DNA from: Cladopsammia gracilis
Lineage: Eukaryota > Cnidaria > Anthozoa > Scleractinia > Dendrophylliidae
Assembly: GCA_022457155.1 (NCBI GenBank)
Contig: JAJGOT010000594.1
Location: 397,001 to 461,000 of the forward strand
Length of the DNA stretch: 64,000 nucleotides
Direction: 5' to 3'
In this document: positions 10,161 to 20,436 of the stretch, piece after piece
How positions within the stretch are numbered: position 1 is the first letter of the stretch
Layout: each line of letters starts with the position of its first letter
The notes under the pieces: generated by a model
Told to the model about the DNA's origin: nothing
What the model saw: the letters and a program-made list of their open reading frames with translations, nothing else
Databases searched by the model: none
Position numbers and translations under genes: made by a program

Positions 10161-13100
10161 CGCATAACGTACATGCGCCGGTGGTTTTACAAGCAAACGA
10201 TCATAGCAGAATGTGAAAAGATAAAATTTCTTGCAAGTCAGCTAGCCAAATATGTGTGACGATGGAATTTGAAACACCTACAGCTGACAAATTTGTTGCT
10301 AACTCACTCGGCTGCGCCTCGTGAACCCACAACATTTTGACCATGTGATGACGTAAATCGTGCTAAATAGGAGTCCAAACCACGGAAAACCGGTGGAAAT
10401 TTGCTAATTATACATACCCATGGTACGCCATGAAAACCACCAGAGCGTAGAATAAATCCTTCGGGTAAAAGGTTTCATTCAATTTTGACTTTGTCGGTGT
10501 AATCCGTGGAAATTTTCTGTGAATTTTGGTCATCCTTCGCTTTGTTTGAACGAATTATAGTATGTTATTATTGAAGTAAATGTGAGTGTTTTTTAATCGA
10601 TAAAATTGGTAAGAAAGAGAATAAAGCATTTTAATCTGTGCACATGCGCCGAACCGTGAAACCATCCCTTTAAGGCGCGAAATTATATTGTTGCCGTGAG
10701 TCGCTGTTCACCTTTGCGAAGCTGAATGAAAGTTTACCTTGGAAAAGCTGTTTAAACAGTTCGATCTGGAGAAAACGAACTTCTCCCTCAAGCACCTCCT
10801 TACATACAAGAACCAGGGCTCCTTAATTAAGGCCTAAGTATACAAATTCAGCCGATTAATAGCTATAAATCATTTCATAATTATACTTTATAAAGCCGAA
10901 TTTTATTCTCAGCCGGAACCGCTCAAAAGGAGCACGTTTTGATCCGTGACTCGTCTATTATTGTTTTTGATATAACTACGTCAGTGCAACTGAACAAATA
11001 ATCAGGCAACAACCGAGAAGTGAGCAAATACGTGACTTGGTTTCAAATTAATTGTCAAGGTATCAAGATTAGTATAGTTTGTTTGACGATCTTTAGTTTT
11101 CGTGATTTTACGCACTCGCCTTATACATATATAAATATATAGAATCGCTCTTTCTCTTTGTGAATTTCGGGGAAATAAATATTAAAGAAGCCAGATTCAC
11201 CACTAAGCCTTAATCTGGTTTTAATTCGTTTCCGCGCGCATTTCTTGAATGTGGTTTAATTTTTTTCTATCCTCTCCTGAAGTTTGATGAAAACGAGATC
11301 ATAACTTTTCAGAAACGGAGTCGAAATTTTAAAAAACCTAACACCGTTTAGCGATCCAATTATCATATAACATTTCTGCCAATTATCAGCTTAATTAGTT
11401 AAAGGAAGCGCGTAATTATATAAGCGAGCAAAATTTAGGCTTTAGGCTTTGTGGTAAATCGGGCTTTTTTCTTTAATATTTCTTAGCGGCCTTCGGCTAT
11501 TTCTCGTAACGCAAGCGCGTAACATCATGAACTAAAGCTTGTCCGCACGAAAACCTCCTTTACTTAAAGCGATTTGGACGATTTTATTTAACTCGTGAAA
11601 AAGATTATGGAGTATAAATGCAGTGGAAACACTCTATACAACGGCCAACATCGGACAGAACTTTGCAGCTGTTGTAGAGAGGTGGCCGTTGTATAGCTAG
11701 CGAGGTTTTCAATTAGAGAATTTGAGTAAATGAATATGAAAATCGGAACAAGAAAATATGGCCGATGAAGAGAGGTGGCCATTTTGACTGTATTCCTAAT
11801 TATTGCCTAAATCCTTCGTTTTCTTTTATCTTCTTTGGTATGATTGTCACTGTCTATCACACTTTGTTTCACGGATTAAGTAAAATCAATCTAAATACAT
11901 TTACTAGTTATGAGCGTTTCTAAAAATTATGTAGTGTAAATCGTTTTTGTATTTACAAATAAAAAAAACCCATCTGTTTAAACCTCTAACTACAAGCGCT
12001 AAATTTACAGAGTGAAAATTTTTCTTAAAATTTCAATTTGCACCAAGCCAATATTGAAAACGCCTTCGTCGGAAGCTACTGCTAAAAGGCTTTAATTTGC
12101 ACCATTAATGTCACACTGTAAAATATTAAATTGCACCCTGCAAGTTCTACAATGTCGACAAAAATCACCATTCGTTGTTTTGTTCAAGTTTCAATTTCAG
12201 TTCGGACAAATAAACCACATTGAGAGCACGTTAAAATTAGGAAACCTTGTCAAGTTATTTGAACTTAGCCTTGCCTAGAGGCAAGGATATTGTTTGGTGA
12301 ATTTAGAAGTGTTTGAAATGTGGTACGCAAAATTATGAAACCTTGTACATTTGAGCGTTATATATTGGCTTATATATACATGTAGAGGCGGCGCGTGGAG
12401 ATATTGCCCAGTGAATTTGGAACTGCTTGTAATGTGGTACGTAAATCTTGCACATCGGGTACTGGGAAGAAGTTGTCACCGCCATATATATATAACTTTC
12501 TCTAAAACTGGCTAAAAAATTCACTGACCTATTTCTCCGCTCATTTCTATGCACCATATAACGCTTATATTCACAATGTTTGCTAATCAGGTATTCTTTC
12601 TAACAGTACCGATTGTTCACCGTTTCTATGTCTGAGCCTGAAATTAAAACTTTAGAAAAACTACGAGACGTGCCGACTATCTAAATATCGGGCGGCGCTT
12701 TTGTATAAAAAACCCATGAGCTTTTATTCTTATTCTTAAGCTGATCTACCTACCTATCAAAAGGAGAGGTGTAAGAATATATAACACGGACTTACCCTCA
12801 AATAAAGAGATAAATTGCAGGCATGTTAGGAGCAATACGGATCGATTCATCGCGCAAACTGTAAACGTACTTCCAGTGGGATTCAGCTCCCTAACATTCT
12901 CTCTATTTTACTGAATAGCAGTGAGCCGGTAGCCGGTAGAAGCCGGTTTATTCGCGTTTTCGATCCTTCACGAGTACTCGAGTCAATGCGAAATTAGCGA
13001 ATATGACAAAGTTCATGTTATTATATAAATATTGAGAGATACATGACATCATGTTTACAAGTTCGCGTCACGAATGTACGTAAGTCAACGAATCCTCTTT

Positions 13101-13829
13101 ACACAAAAGAAAAATCGACCAGAATAATTATTAAATTACCTTAAATCATGAAGTAAAACGAATTAGCTTTTATCGTTTTTAAGGAAAAAAAATTCGGAAA
13201 ATTATTTTTAAACATACAATTACTATGCACAAGTGCAAATCAAGTATATTGAAATTTCCGATCAGGGTAAATCCATCCCATTATTTAATGAAAAAGCACG
13301 TCACGTATTAAGCGTAAGGATGTTTCAAGTTTTGAAACTCATACACAAAATATCATCGAGATACACTTCGCAAATGAATAAAAATGCTTGATAATGTTTT
13401 CCACTTCAACAGGGCGCAAGTTAAAAAACTGAGAGCAAAACTCCCAGATTACGTTCTGAGAAATATTGTAAAATAAATCATACCCCGATATATTGCTCAA
13501 ATGCTTTAATTCTATACAGAGAATCCGGTATGCATTAGGAACTTGACACGAGGGAAAGTTTGACTCAACTTTGTATCACGGAAAATATTATATCAACAGT
13601 GCTTAGAATTTAGAAACTAAACCTAGGTCCTGCTTTGCGAACCTTGAAAGTATTGACGAACTTTTAGATTTCATATTTCGTCAAACTTTGCCCGGTATAG
13701 TTGTTTACAATATTGTTGCCGTTTTATTTTTGGTTTGTTTTTAATATCGGAATTTTTCCACCTTATAGTAACCAAATTTCCACATATTACAAATTGAATA
13801 AATAGAGAATAGCCGGTAAAATTACGTAA
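10161..13829. other. long stretch without a recognised gene
   Basis: I found no convincing exon. Structures seen: an inverted pair CTATACAACGGCCA (11633-11646) / TGGCCGTTGTATAG (11683-11696); a diverged direct repeat of about 30 bp ('gtgaattt...aatgtggtacg') at about 12297 and 12411; and a GC-richer block with 'acatgcgccg' echoes near 10170 and 10640. The receptor's missing 5' exon could be here. Confidence 0.45.
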
Positions 13830-14200
13830 TGGCCCAATTTATACTAGAGACGAATTATCCGTCAGACGAATTAGGACGGATAACTGGCTTAACGACGAAT
13901 CTTTGAAGTTTTCCAGTAAAGGACTGGGAAGAGGAAATGCGGAGCATCCCAAGAAACCTTGCGATCAAATAGAAACCAATCCCCCTCGATCGCGTAATAC
14001 TAGTCGAAAGCCGTCTATGTTTTCCGTCTATGTAGAAACGAATTATCCGTCTTAGACGAGTTATCCGTTTGTAAGCACGTCCTCAAGACGTGTTTTAAAA
14101 CAGACGAATCACCTGAAGACAAATTTTGCCGCAAAATTCGACTAAACATCGAATTTATATCTTGACGTTAAATTATTCGTTTCTAGTATAAATTTGGCCA
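13830..14200. mobile_element. MITE with ~28-bp TIRs
   Basis: The left end TGGCCCAATTTATACTAGAG pairs with the right end CTAGTATAAATTTGGCCA, and the match continues inward (acgaatta / aaattattcgt). Inner 'gacgaattatccgtc' phrases repeat several times. No ORF. Confidence 0.75.
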
Positions 14201-14404
14201 ATCTTCAGGGGCTCCCAACGAATCTGTTCCTCACTTTATCTGTTCGCCAGCGGAATTCTTGGCTGGCAAAATATTCTGTACATATTTTTTAATTACCATT
14301 TTTGCGCTGGTTGACTTGAGAAAGGAGTCGCAAGAACAAACTGTGCTGGCTAACTTGAGCAGATCGAAAAGAGACTGGATCTAAGAAAATCGGAGGACAC
14401 TTTG

Positions 14405-15887
14405 GGGCTTAAAAGGGTTCAGCTTCGTAGTAACAAATTTCAGCAGTACTTGGAGATACCCGAACAGGTAAAGTTCGAGACGGCAGTAAATGGAGGTGTT
14501 GGACTGTTTATTGATGAAAATGTGAAGTATAGGGTCATTGAAAAAATCTCGTCACGCGCAAATTGTTTACTTGCGGTATTTTCCTCGACTTTAAAAAGGC
14601 TTTTGATACTGTGGATCATTCAAATCTTTTGAGCAAGCTATATCATTACGGTATAAGGGGCCCGGTAAATGAATGGTTCTCATCCTACTTAAATGGCCCT
14701 GTTCAAACTACTCAAATTGATCAACAAATATCATCTAAAAGAAATGTGCTAACTGGGGTCCCACAAGGGTCTGTTCTAGGCCCCCTACTTTTCTTGATTT
14801 ATATTAATGACATTTATAATTCTTCTAAGAAGCTTTCTTTTTATTTATTTGCCGATGATACAAACCTGCTGTATGCTGATAAGGATTTGAAGTCACTAGA
14901 AAGTGTAAGCAACATTGAACTGCAGAAAGTCTGTGACTGGTTGAATGCTAATAAGCTAACAATTAATGCAAAAAAGTCAGTCCAATTTTGTTATCTTTAG
15001 GCCATCACAAAAGAAGTTTAGCTATCAGATCAATATAAGGATATATACTAATGCCTCAAACAGTGAAACGTGTCTTGAATGTAAAGATTATCTAAAGTTC
15101 CTGGGCGTGCTCATCGATAAAAACTTAACTTGGAAATATCATATTGACTACATTGCCTCTAAAATTAGCAGGGTCGTTGGAATTATTACACGATTAAGGC
15201 ACTTTGTCCCTCTAAACACTTTAATCCAAATTTACCGTTCTCTGATTTTCCCATATACATATTACGGTATTCTTGCCTGGGGCCAAGCTGTACAGATCTA
15301 TCTGAGGAAGGTCTTTATCTTACAAAAACGAGCTCTTCGGCTAATGTTCTTTGCTGATAATAGATCTCATACTATTCCTTTGTTTGTCTCTGCTAATGTT
15401 TTACCCCTCAATATGCTTTATTTTGAAACAGTTTGTTCTCTTATGCATGACGTATCTACTAATTCTGCGCCTCAGAATATCTGTGATCTTTTTACCTGTT
15501 CATCTGACATTCATACATATAACACTAGATTTTCTAATGCTGGGAATTTATATGTTAATAAATCAAGACTGAGAATTTATCTTAATTCGTTTTCTATTTT
15601 CGGAGCTAAGTTGTGGAATTGCCTGAAGCCTAACCTGCGTAAACATAGGAAAAAACCTTTCAAAAATAAAATTCACCAATTTTTATTTGCGGTACTTGGT
15701 AATGAGGATGATTATGTTGAGGTCTCTACGTTAATGTTGAAAATTACCAATTATCATTAATCAGACTCCAGCTATTATTATTATTACTTCCTTATCTTCT
15801 ATGTGTTATTATAGGTTCTTGCACTACTCATGTAAATGCTAGCTATCTGTGAATGTGTGTGTATATTTATTTATTTTATTTATTTAT

Positions 15888-15921
<34 letters not shown>

Positions 15922-16085
15922 TTTAATTAATTAATTTTTTATTATTATTTACCTGATTTTACTAATAATTTGTGTTTGCTAAAATTGATTGTAAATTATA
16001 CAACCTGCCTTGATTAGCTTTGCTATATGCAGGTTTTATATTTCTCTAATTTGTTAAATTTAAATTATTGAAATAAAATGATGGA
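14405..16085 (+). mobile_element. non-LTR retrotransposon, internally deleted, frameshifted
   Basis: Positions 14405-14570 encode a scrap resembling the endonuclease region ([20 protein letters not shown]). It joins directly to the mid reverse transcriptase ([63 protein letters not shown]), so the start of the transcriptase is deleted. A short frameshift near 14975 moves the thumb and C-terminal part (LKFLGVLIDKNLTWKYHIDY; IYRSLIFPYTYYGILAWG) into another frame, ending with a stop at 15758-15760. The 3' region is AT-rich, then has a stem (aacctgc / gcaggtt, about 16000-16036) and ends near 'ttgaaataaaatgatgg'. The clade (CR1/L2/Jockey group) is uncertain. Confidence 0.85.
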
Positions 16086-16169
16086 AAATGATGATGTACA
16101 AAACAGTAAACAAAAAGCCTCAAATAGTTTCCCATGATGTTTAATTAGTTCCCAAGCCCCTTTTGGTAA

Positions 16170-16170
<1 letters not shown>

Positions 16171-16235
<65 letters not shown>

Positions 16236-16236
16236 G
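16171..16236 (+). repeat. (TTA)n microsatellite
   Basis: About 22 uninterrupted TTA units. Confidence 0.97.
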
Positions 16237-17209
16237 TTTTTTCATTTATTAATTTGTTTTAATTGCTGGCTGGGAAACAGATATTTTTTTCCAGCTGGCT
16301 GGGAATTTTCCTATGTGTTATGCTGAGAAAAAGGAACAGATATATTTTTGCCAGCAACGTAGAAGACACCTGGAAATGCTTTTATATCGTTTATTTTAAT
16401 TTATTTGAGTAAAATAATACATTTTACCAAATATTGTTCGTTGGGTGCCCCTGAATCTTACAGTATAATGTTTGTACTCTATGAAAACGTGCTTCTGATG
16501 ACCCTTCTGAATAAATAAAGTAAGATAGGCCCGAGAGGGACTCGAAATTTGAATAGTCGTGTCTTTAATCATACTTGCCAACAGCCAAACTTGTGCTTTT
16601 GTTTGTTATGCTGTGGACTACGAAAAAAAGATTTGACTGAGTCTGTGAATGAAAAAGTTGTTGAGTAGTAATTTGCTGCGGTGCTGTTTTAATCATTATG
16701 CCGTACAAGGTGACCTACATTTTGAGTCTATGGATGAAATCCTAAAGAGTGAACATTCTTATTAAAAAACGTTTTAAGTCTGTGTCCATACAATCCATGA
16801 CCATTCAATTGAAAGCTACAAAACAGCAATTTCCTGTGGTGCTGTTTAGTATGTTAGTTTATGCTGTACAAGCTGGTGACATAAATTTTGAGTTTGTATA
16901 TGAAATGTTGAATTATATTAATGTGAGCTAGAAATCAAATGAACGTTATTTATCTGTACTTTTTTGTGGACAGGTGTTGTCATTTATTTCACCAAATGAA
17001 TAGGAGTAGCAATTGAAAATTCTTTAAATTTTTTAATGTTTTCAGTGCAAAGATAGCCGAGTGATCAAATGGACATACCCTCAAGGAAGTGATTTGCGAA
17101 ACGCAAACGTACGTTGTATATAATGGGTACCGTACTATACAACTGACTACTGGTCATGACGAAACTGTGTGGGCGAGAGAGACGCCAAGCTTATAAATCT
17201 TAAGCCACA
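16237..17209. other. no gene seen; repeat remnants
   Basis: 'ggctgggaa' echoes occur at 16266-16320, and reversed tandem repeat units occupy 16590-16920. No supported exon. Confidence 0.5.
16590..16920 (-). repeat. ~100-bp tandem repeat family in reverse orientation
   Basis: 'ttatgccgtacaaggtgacc', 'ttttgagtctatggatgaaa', 'tcctaaagagtgaacattc' and 'catgaccattcaattgaaag' are reverse complements of the unit at 37330-37790. About three diverged units are present. ORF 16749-16931 runs through them. Confidence 0.7.
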
Positions 17210-17309
17210 TTCACACCAACGGTTAAACATGTTTAAATGTTGTTTAGTTTTACTATGCTTTTAGCCTCTATCTTGAAACTTTCTAAACGTATATGACTCA
17301 ACTGAACTA

Positions 17310-18100
17310 CCTGGTGCCGAGTGTTCAAAAAGTGGATAGCGCTATCCACCGGATAAATCACTATCCAGTGGATAAGCATCATTAACAAAATTCTTTGTGT
17401 TATCCACTGGATAGCCACTGGATGTACAGTACTTACCCGCTTATAAGAACCTGCAATTTAAGAACCTGTTAGCCTAAAAATATCAATTTAGACTCCATTT
17501 ACATAAGAACCTATTTAGCCTAAAATTTGAAACAGGTTCTTATAGAAAGGTTCTTATAGAAAATAACCTAAAAAACTCTACATGCAAAAAAATATGACTC
17601 AAAAGTAGTGAACTTGAACATGTATATGTTGTAGTTAATTTTTTATTTCAGGTAATTTTTGTTTTTCCTTTGTTTCAAATTCATTGGCATATATTACCAT
17701 ACCCAAAAACAATGGAAAAACATTAGATATATATCATTAAATCAACTTTTAGCCTGATACTGAGAATTAAAATATCTACTAAAATGGGTCATGGTCACAT
17801 ACTGTCTAAAGGCCAGGCCTGTTTTGGCATTAAATTAATATACATGCCACCTTTCTACCATTCACAGGTGTATAATATATTTCTCATTAAATAAGAACCT
17901 ATTTAAGAACCTGCGTAGCCTAAAATTCCACTAAGCACCATTTACATAAGAACTCGTTTAGGCTAAATTTGAAAAAATGGGTTCTTATAAGCAGGTAAGT
18001 ACTGTACGTGATAACCAGGTCCAATGAAATTAGAGGTTCTGAAGAGGTGCATGGCTTCTGGTGGACAGCACTGTCCACCTTTTGAACAATCAGTGCCTGG
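17310..18100. mobile_element. second MITE of the stack
   Basis: The left end CTGGTGCCGAGTGTTCAAAA pairs with the right end TTTTGAACAATCAGTGCC. The inner 'gtggatagcgctatccacc' and 'ctatccagtggataag' motifs are palindromic. The element is split by the next one. Confidence 0.72.
17425..18008. mobile_element. third MITE of the stack, mariner-like ends
   Basis: TACAGTACTTACCCGCTTAT at the left and ATAAGCAGGTAAGTACTGTA at the right are inverted copies, with TA as the outermost dinucleotide as expected for Tc1/mariner-type insertion. The interior repeats 'taagaacctgttagcctaaa' several times. No transposase. Confidence 0.8.
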
Positions 18101-18260
18101 AATAAAAGTTAATAAAGTCTATTTTAGTAGCTAGAGATTTTACTTCAAATATAAAGGGGGATTAGGAGGTATTTTTCTAAACCTGTTTTAAACTAAACAA
18201 CCTTTAACCCTCGGACGTACAAGGGGGGGGGGGCACCCCCTCCCCCTTAAGGTTTTTCTA

Positions 18261-18385
18261 CAATATTTTCAAGACCATTTGAGATTAGCACATGTCGTTT
18301 TCAGTAGCTCTTTATTTATCTTTGAGACACATTTTGGTAAAGTTTGGCGACAACCGGTTGCTATGGTAACGAGATATGACGTCAT
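18261..18385 (+). repeat. 125-bp direct repeat, left copy flanking a SINE
   Basis: It starts 'caatattttcaagaccattt' and ends 'gatatgacgtcat'. It is the same length as the copy at 18685-18809, with about four base differences by eye. Confidence 0.93.
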
Positions 18386-18684
18386 GCGGCACGGTGGTCT
18401 AGTGGTTAGCGCGTCGGACTTTCAACCTGAAGGTCGGTGGTTCGAGCCTGGTCTCTGCCGTCGTGTTGTTTCCTTAGACAAGAAACTTTACTCCACACTG
18501 TCTCTCTCCACCCAGGTGTATAAATGGGTACCGGCGACAAAATGCTCGGGGTAACCCTGCGATGGACTAGCATCCCATCCAGGGGGGAGTAGCAATATTC
18601 CTAGTTGCTTCATGTTACGGAAACCGGGTTAAGCTCCGGCCGTGTGGGCCATCGTGGCCCGAGTGCGACTTTACCTTTACCTTA
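18386..18684 (+). mobile_element. tRNA-derived SINE (full length)
   Basis: The head is gcggcacggtggtctagtgg (A-box), then ggtcggtggttcgagcc (B-box), a body with 'actttactccacactgtctc', 'gtataaatgggtaccggcga' and 'catcccatccaggggggag', and a 'ctttacctttacctta' tail. It is not a tRNA gene: there is no cloverleaf acceptor stem and the body is not tRNA. The same family is at 43197-43484, with a 3' fragment at 51825 and a head fragment at 42485. Confidence 0.88.
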
Positions 18685-18809
18685 CAATATTTTCAAGACC
18701 ATTTAAGATTAGCACATGTCGTTTCCAGTAGCTCTTCATTTATCTTTGAGACACATTTTGGTAAAGTTTGGTGACAACCGGTTGCTATGGTAACGAGATA
18801 TGACGTCAT
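18685..18809 (+). repeat. 125-bp direct repeat, right copy
   Basis: It begins exactly at the end of the SINE tail and ends at the same 'gacgtcat' that precedes the SINE on the left. Confidence 0.93.
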
Positions 18810-19648
18810 AAGTAACATGTGGTCAACCCATTTTTGAAGAAAAAGGCGTGTTTTTCACCTTTTTTCAGCGAAAAAACATATAAAATGCTACCAAAAGCAT
18901 CAAAATGTTTGATTGTATGTTATTTTGCAACTCTAACAGACAATATTTACAATTTCCGCATTTTTCTGATAAATTTGAATTTTTAGTAAAATCCAAGATG
19001 GCGGCCACGTTGGCGGCCATTTTGGATGACGTCACAGACCCCAGGAGCGCCCAAACCCATAACATTTACCTTATCTTGTAGAGCACATCGCAGGCTATCT
19101 ATTAGATGTAAAATATTTCCGAAATATTGCATATTGTACCACGGTTGGGGTATACGTTTGCGTGTACGTCCGAGGGTTAAACATGTTCAAGCATTGGTGT
19201 GAAAGTATAAGTCGTCGAGATATCAGATATTTCTGGGTAAAATAACAGGGTTACAGAATATTGGGAAAATAAAATCGGGAAGCAGGTTTTTTTTATCTTT
19301 TGGAACCTGTCAAAGTAAGGAAGGTCACGTGAAGTTGCGTCCGCATCATTTCAAATAGCCGCCATCTTGGATCAGCCGCTGCCTCGTTCCCAAGTCGCTC
19401 GCGAAACTTGATAAGTTTCGAGCGGGGTCGAAACTGTCCAAACGATGTTTGTGGTTGGCGAACGATACAATTGATGTCAATTGAACAATGTCCCTATCCC
19501 AGTGGAACAAATCTATTGTTTTCTTAGCGAATCACAGACATCCTTTGGACAAGTGCAGGACTACCCGAAGTTTCGCTCGTATTCGCTCGCACTTCGCGCT
19601 GGTTTCCAAGTTCTGCCCGCTCGCTGTCACACTTGATTCTCACTTTTT

Positions 19649-20208
19649 TAGAGTGTTTGCACATGACGTCATAAAAATTCAAAAATCTAAAGTATACATC
19701 CTATAAAACTGTTTCTAACATGGTATGTGGATACCAGTGTTATAATCTTTCACAAAAAGTTTCAAGTTTTAACGATGTTTTGCTTCCGATTTATAAAGGT
19801 TTTAAATGTGTCTCGCAATTCGTCACACTATTTCAAATACGCCGTGAAAATAAACAAAATTGAACCAGTTGAAAGTTACTTTTGAATTATAGATGCTTAT
19901 AAGCCGATTTAATGGCACTTATAGTGAATACAATATTTTGTGATGAGATTTTTGGTGTAATTAAGACTTCGAATTTTTGGCCGCCATGTTGGTGTAAAGT
20001 GGAGCACCAAGATGGCCGCTCCATATATTTCTTACTAAAAATGTCTAATACTCGTTCGCCTATAATTCTTGAAGGAAATGCTTTCGCGCTTCAAAATTTG
20101 GCCCAGATCTGTAGTTTTAAACTCTCTACAATTCCATAAACATTTTGGAATCCAAAACTGTTGTTTAATGCTTCTGAATTTTGATATGACGTCAGTGAAA
20201 ACACTCTA
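19649..20208. mobile_element. ~560-bp dispersed element, copy 1 (TAGAGTGTTT ends)
   Basis: The core runs from 'cacatgacgtcataaaaatt' to 'gaattttgatatgacgtcag'. It is closely matched by 43999-44563 over its length, including 'ttcgcctataattcttgaa' and 'tggccgccat'. Outer inverted bases are TAGAGTGTTT / AAACACTCTA here but differ in the other copy. ORFs 19912-20139 and 44291-44494 are matching read-throughs of the two copies. Confidence 0.82.
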
Positions 20209-20436
20209 TATTAGAAATGCGCCAAAATTCAATCAAAATACAAAAATCTTAAAATGATCTCAAATTGAAACGTTTACTTCAAGAAAGTTTAAATTAACTG
20301 TTTTAACGTTAATTTAAGCATAAATTTCAAAATTGGGTACAAATGCTAAAATATGGTTGCCATGGAAACGTCACATATTATGAAAAATGTTACTAGATAA
20401 ATTTCAGAAAAAGTTACGAAATTTGGCGAGTATTGA

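Larger units (their letters stand above)
18204..19180. mobile_element. TTAA-flanked element (CCCTCGGACGTACA ends)
   Basis: The left end is TTAACCCTCGGACGTACA and the right end TGTACGTCCGAGGGTTAA. TTAA plus CCCT/AGGG ends are typical of piggyBac-type elements. It contains a G-then-C run near the left end, TGACGTCA sites, 'caagatggcggcc' near 18995, and the SINE with its 125-bp flanking duplication. It resembles 30643-31240 in layout. No transposase ORF. Confidence 0.83.
17210..19203. mobile_element. outermost MITE of a nested stack (TTCACACCAA TIRs)
   Basis: Left TIR: TTCACACCAACGGTTAAACA, then TGTTTAAATGTTGTTTAG. The right TIR is split by the TTAA element at 18204-19180; its halves (aaactaaacaacct and acatgttcaagcattggtgt) rejoin into an inverted copy of the left TIR. 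It also hosts the two further elements at 17310-18100 and 17425-18008. Confidence 0.8.

Noticed and set aside
11588..11782. Possible signal-peptide start exon of the receptor (hydrophobic YFLVPIFIFIYS)
   Set aside because: No donor site gives the required one-base phase, and the ORF crosses an inverted repeat.
18386..18470. tRNA gene
   Set aside because: A- and B-box words are present but there is no acceptor-stem pairing, and the sequence continues into a SINE body found in other copies. Likewise 43197 and 56006.
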